DNA of 5,424 bases, from the NCBI GenBank assembly GCA_021296375.1, contig JAGWAQ010000119.1:1-5424 (forward strand). The letters run 5' to 3'. Origin of the DNA: Alphaproteobacteria bacterium (GTDB taxonomy: Bacteria; Pseudomonadota; Alphaproteobacteria; Puniceispirillales; UBA1172). Shown one piece after another: positions 5,191-5,424 of this stretch. The translations under genes were made by a program, and so were the position numbers. Each line of letters begins with the position of its first letter. The stretch's first letter is position 1. The notes beneath the pieces were generated by a model. It searched no databases. It worked only from the letters and a program-made list of their open reading frames with translations, and was not told the origin of the DNA.

Positions 5191-5424
5191 TTAGGCAATA
5201 TTGGACGTCAACCAGCTGTTGATCCGTTCAAGGGCTTCTTCAATGGCGGCGTCAGAATTGGCGCAGGAAAAGCGGATGTAGCCTTCGCCCTGATCGCCGA
5301 AACTGGTTCCGCTGATGAGCGCAACCCCGGCGTCTTCCAGAAGAGCGGTTTGCAGATCATGGGAGGACATGCCCGTTCCCGTGATGTTGGGGAAAGCGTA
5401 AAACGCCCCGGCAGGTTTGCGGCT
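5191..5424 (-). CDS. Class I/II PLP-dependent aminotransferase, C-terminal fragment (runs off right edge)
   Basis: The last 77 residues of a fold-type I aminotransferase, entering from the right edge and ending in TAA at 5193-5191. Visible blocks are PAGAFYAFPNI (fragment residues 4-14) and LLEDAGVALISGTSFGDQGEG (28-48), followed by GYIRFSCANS (48-57). The arginine of GYIRFS (fragment residue 51) corresponds to the family's substrate alpha-carboxylate-binding arginine (Arg386 in classical aspartate aminotransferase numbering). The tail (DAAIEEALERINSWL) is the usual closing helix. The PLP lysine and small domain lie outside the window. The GTSFG/GEGYIRFS pattern fits the aspartate aminotransferase I-gamma type group, which includes aspartate, aromatic and alanine-type enzymes. 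Substrate cannot be assigned from this fragment. It lies upstream of glnB on the same strand, but 251 bp and a dedicated promoter separate them. Confidence 0.92.
   Translation of the reverse strand, partial: SRKPAGAFYAFPNITGTGMSSHDLQTALLEDAGVALISGTSFGDQGEGYIRFSCANSDAAIEEALERINSWLTSNIA

Noticed and set aside
1..5424. Mobile elements, CRISPR arrays, tRNA or rRNA genes, or a novel multigene system
   Set aside because: I saw no transposase or integrase, no regularly spaced repeats, no tRNA-like cloverleaf and no unrecognised gene cluster. All complete genes fall in well-known families.

Overview
The window looks like an ordinary chromosomal segment from an alphaproteobacterium. GC is moderate (about 55% by eye), glnB lies directly upstream of glnA, and the ParE is of the compact alphaproteobacterial type (DPHPKFP, QARDR and PLRGKILNV blocks). 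The order Rhodospirillales or a relative would fit, but that is an inference from family resemblance, not a phylogenetic result.

Layout from left to right. Positions 1-141 (minus) hold the first 47 codons of a DEAD-box RNA helicase that runs off the left edge. Positions 142-296 are a divergent intergenic region with a good sigma70-type promoter for the helicase and an untranslated leader of roughly 68 nt. Positions 297-992 (plus) encode a small alpha/beta hydrolase. It converges on parE (989-2968, minus), and the two stop codons interlock in the tetranucleotide TTAG. Positions 2969-3125 hold the probable parE promoter and a strong intrinsic terminator for glnA. Next come glnA (3126-4535, minus) and glnB (4601-4939, minus), a glnBA operon. 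Upstream of glnB is a near-consensus sigma54 promoter (4973-4989), followed by an A-rich region of about 200 bp with phased A-tracts and two weak NtrC-site candidates. The right edge (5191-5424, minus) is the C-terminal 77 residues of a fold-type I PLP aminotransferase.

How the genes work together. glnB encodes the PII nitrogen sensor and glnA encodes glutamine synthetase. Both carry their modification-site tyrosines: Tyr51 in the PII T-loop, and Tyr398 in GlnA for adenylylation. The sigma54 promoter implies NtrC-driven induction when nitrogen is limiting, so this is the classic two-level control of ammonium assimilation. parE (topoisomerase IV subunit B) is next downstream but is cut off from glnA by the terminator, and probably has its own promoter. 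The hydrolase, helicase and aminotransferase have no evident functional link to the nitrogen genes.

I found no mobile element, CRISPR array, RNA gene or new multigene system. The best second-look items are regulatory: the sigma54 promoter with its upstream architecture, the helicase promoter and leader, the interlocked convergent stops, and a small hairpin over the glnB stop codon.
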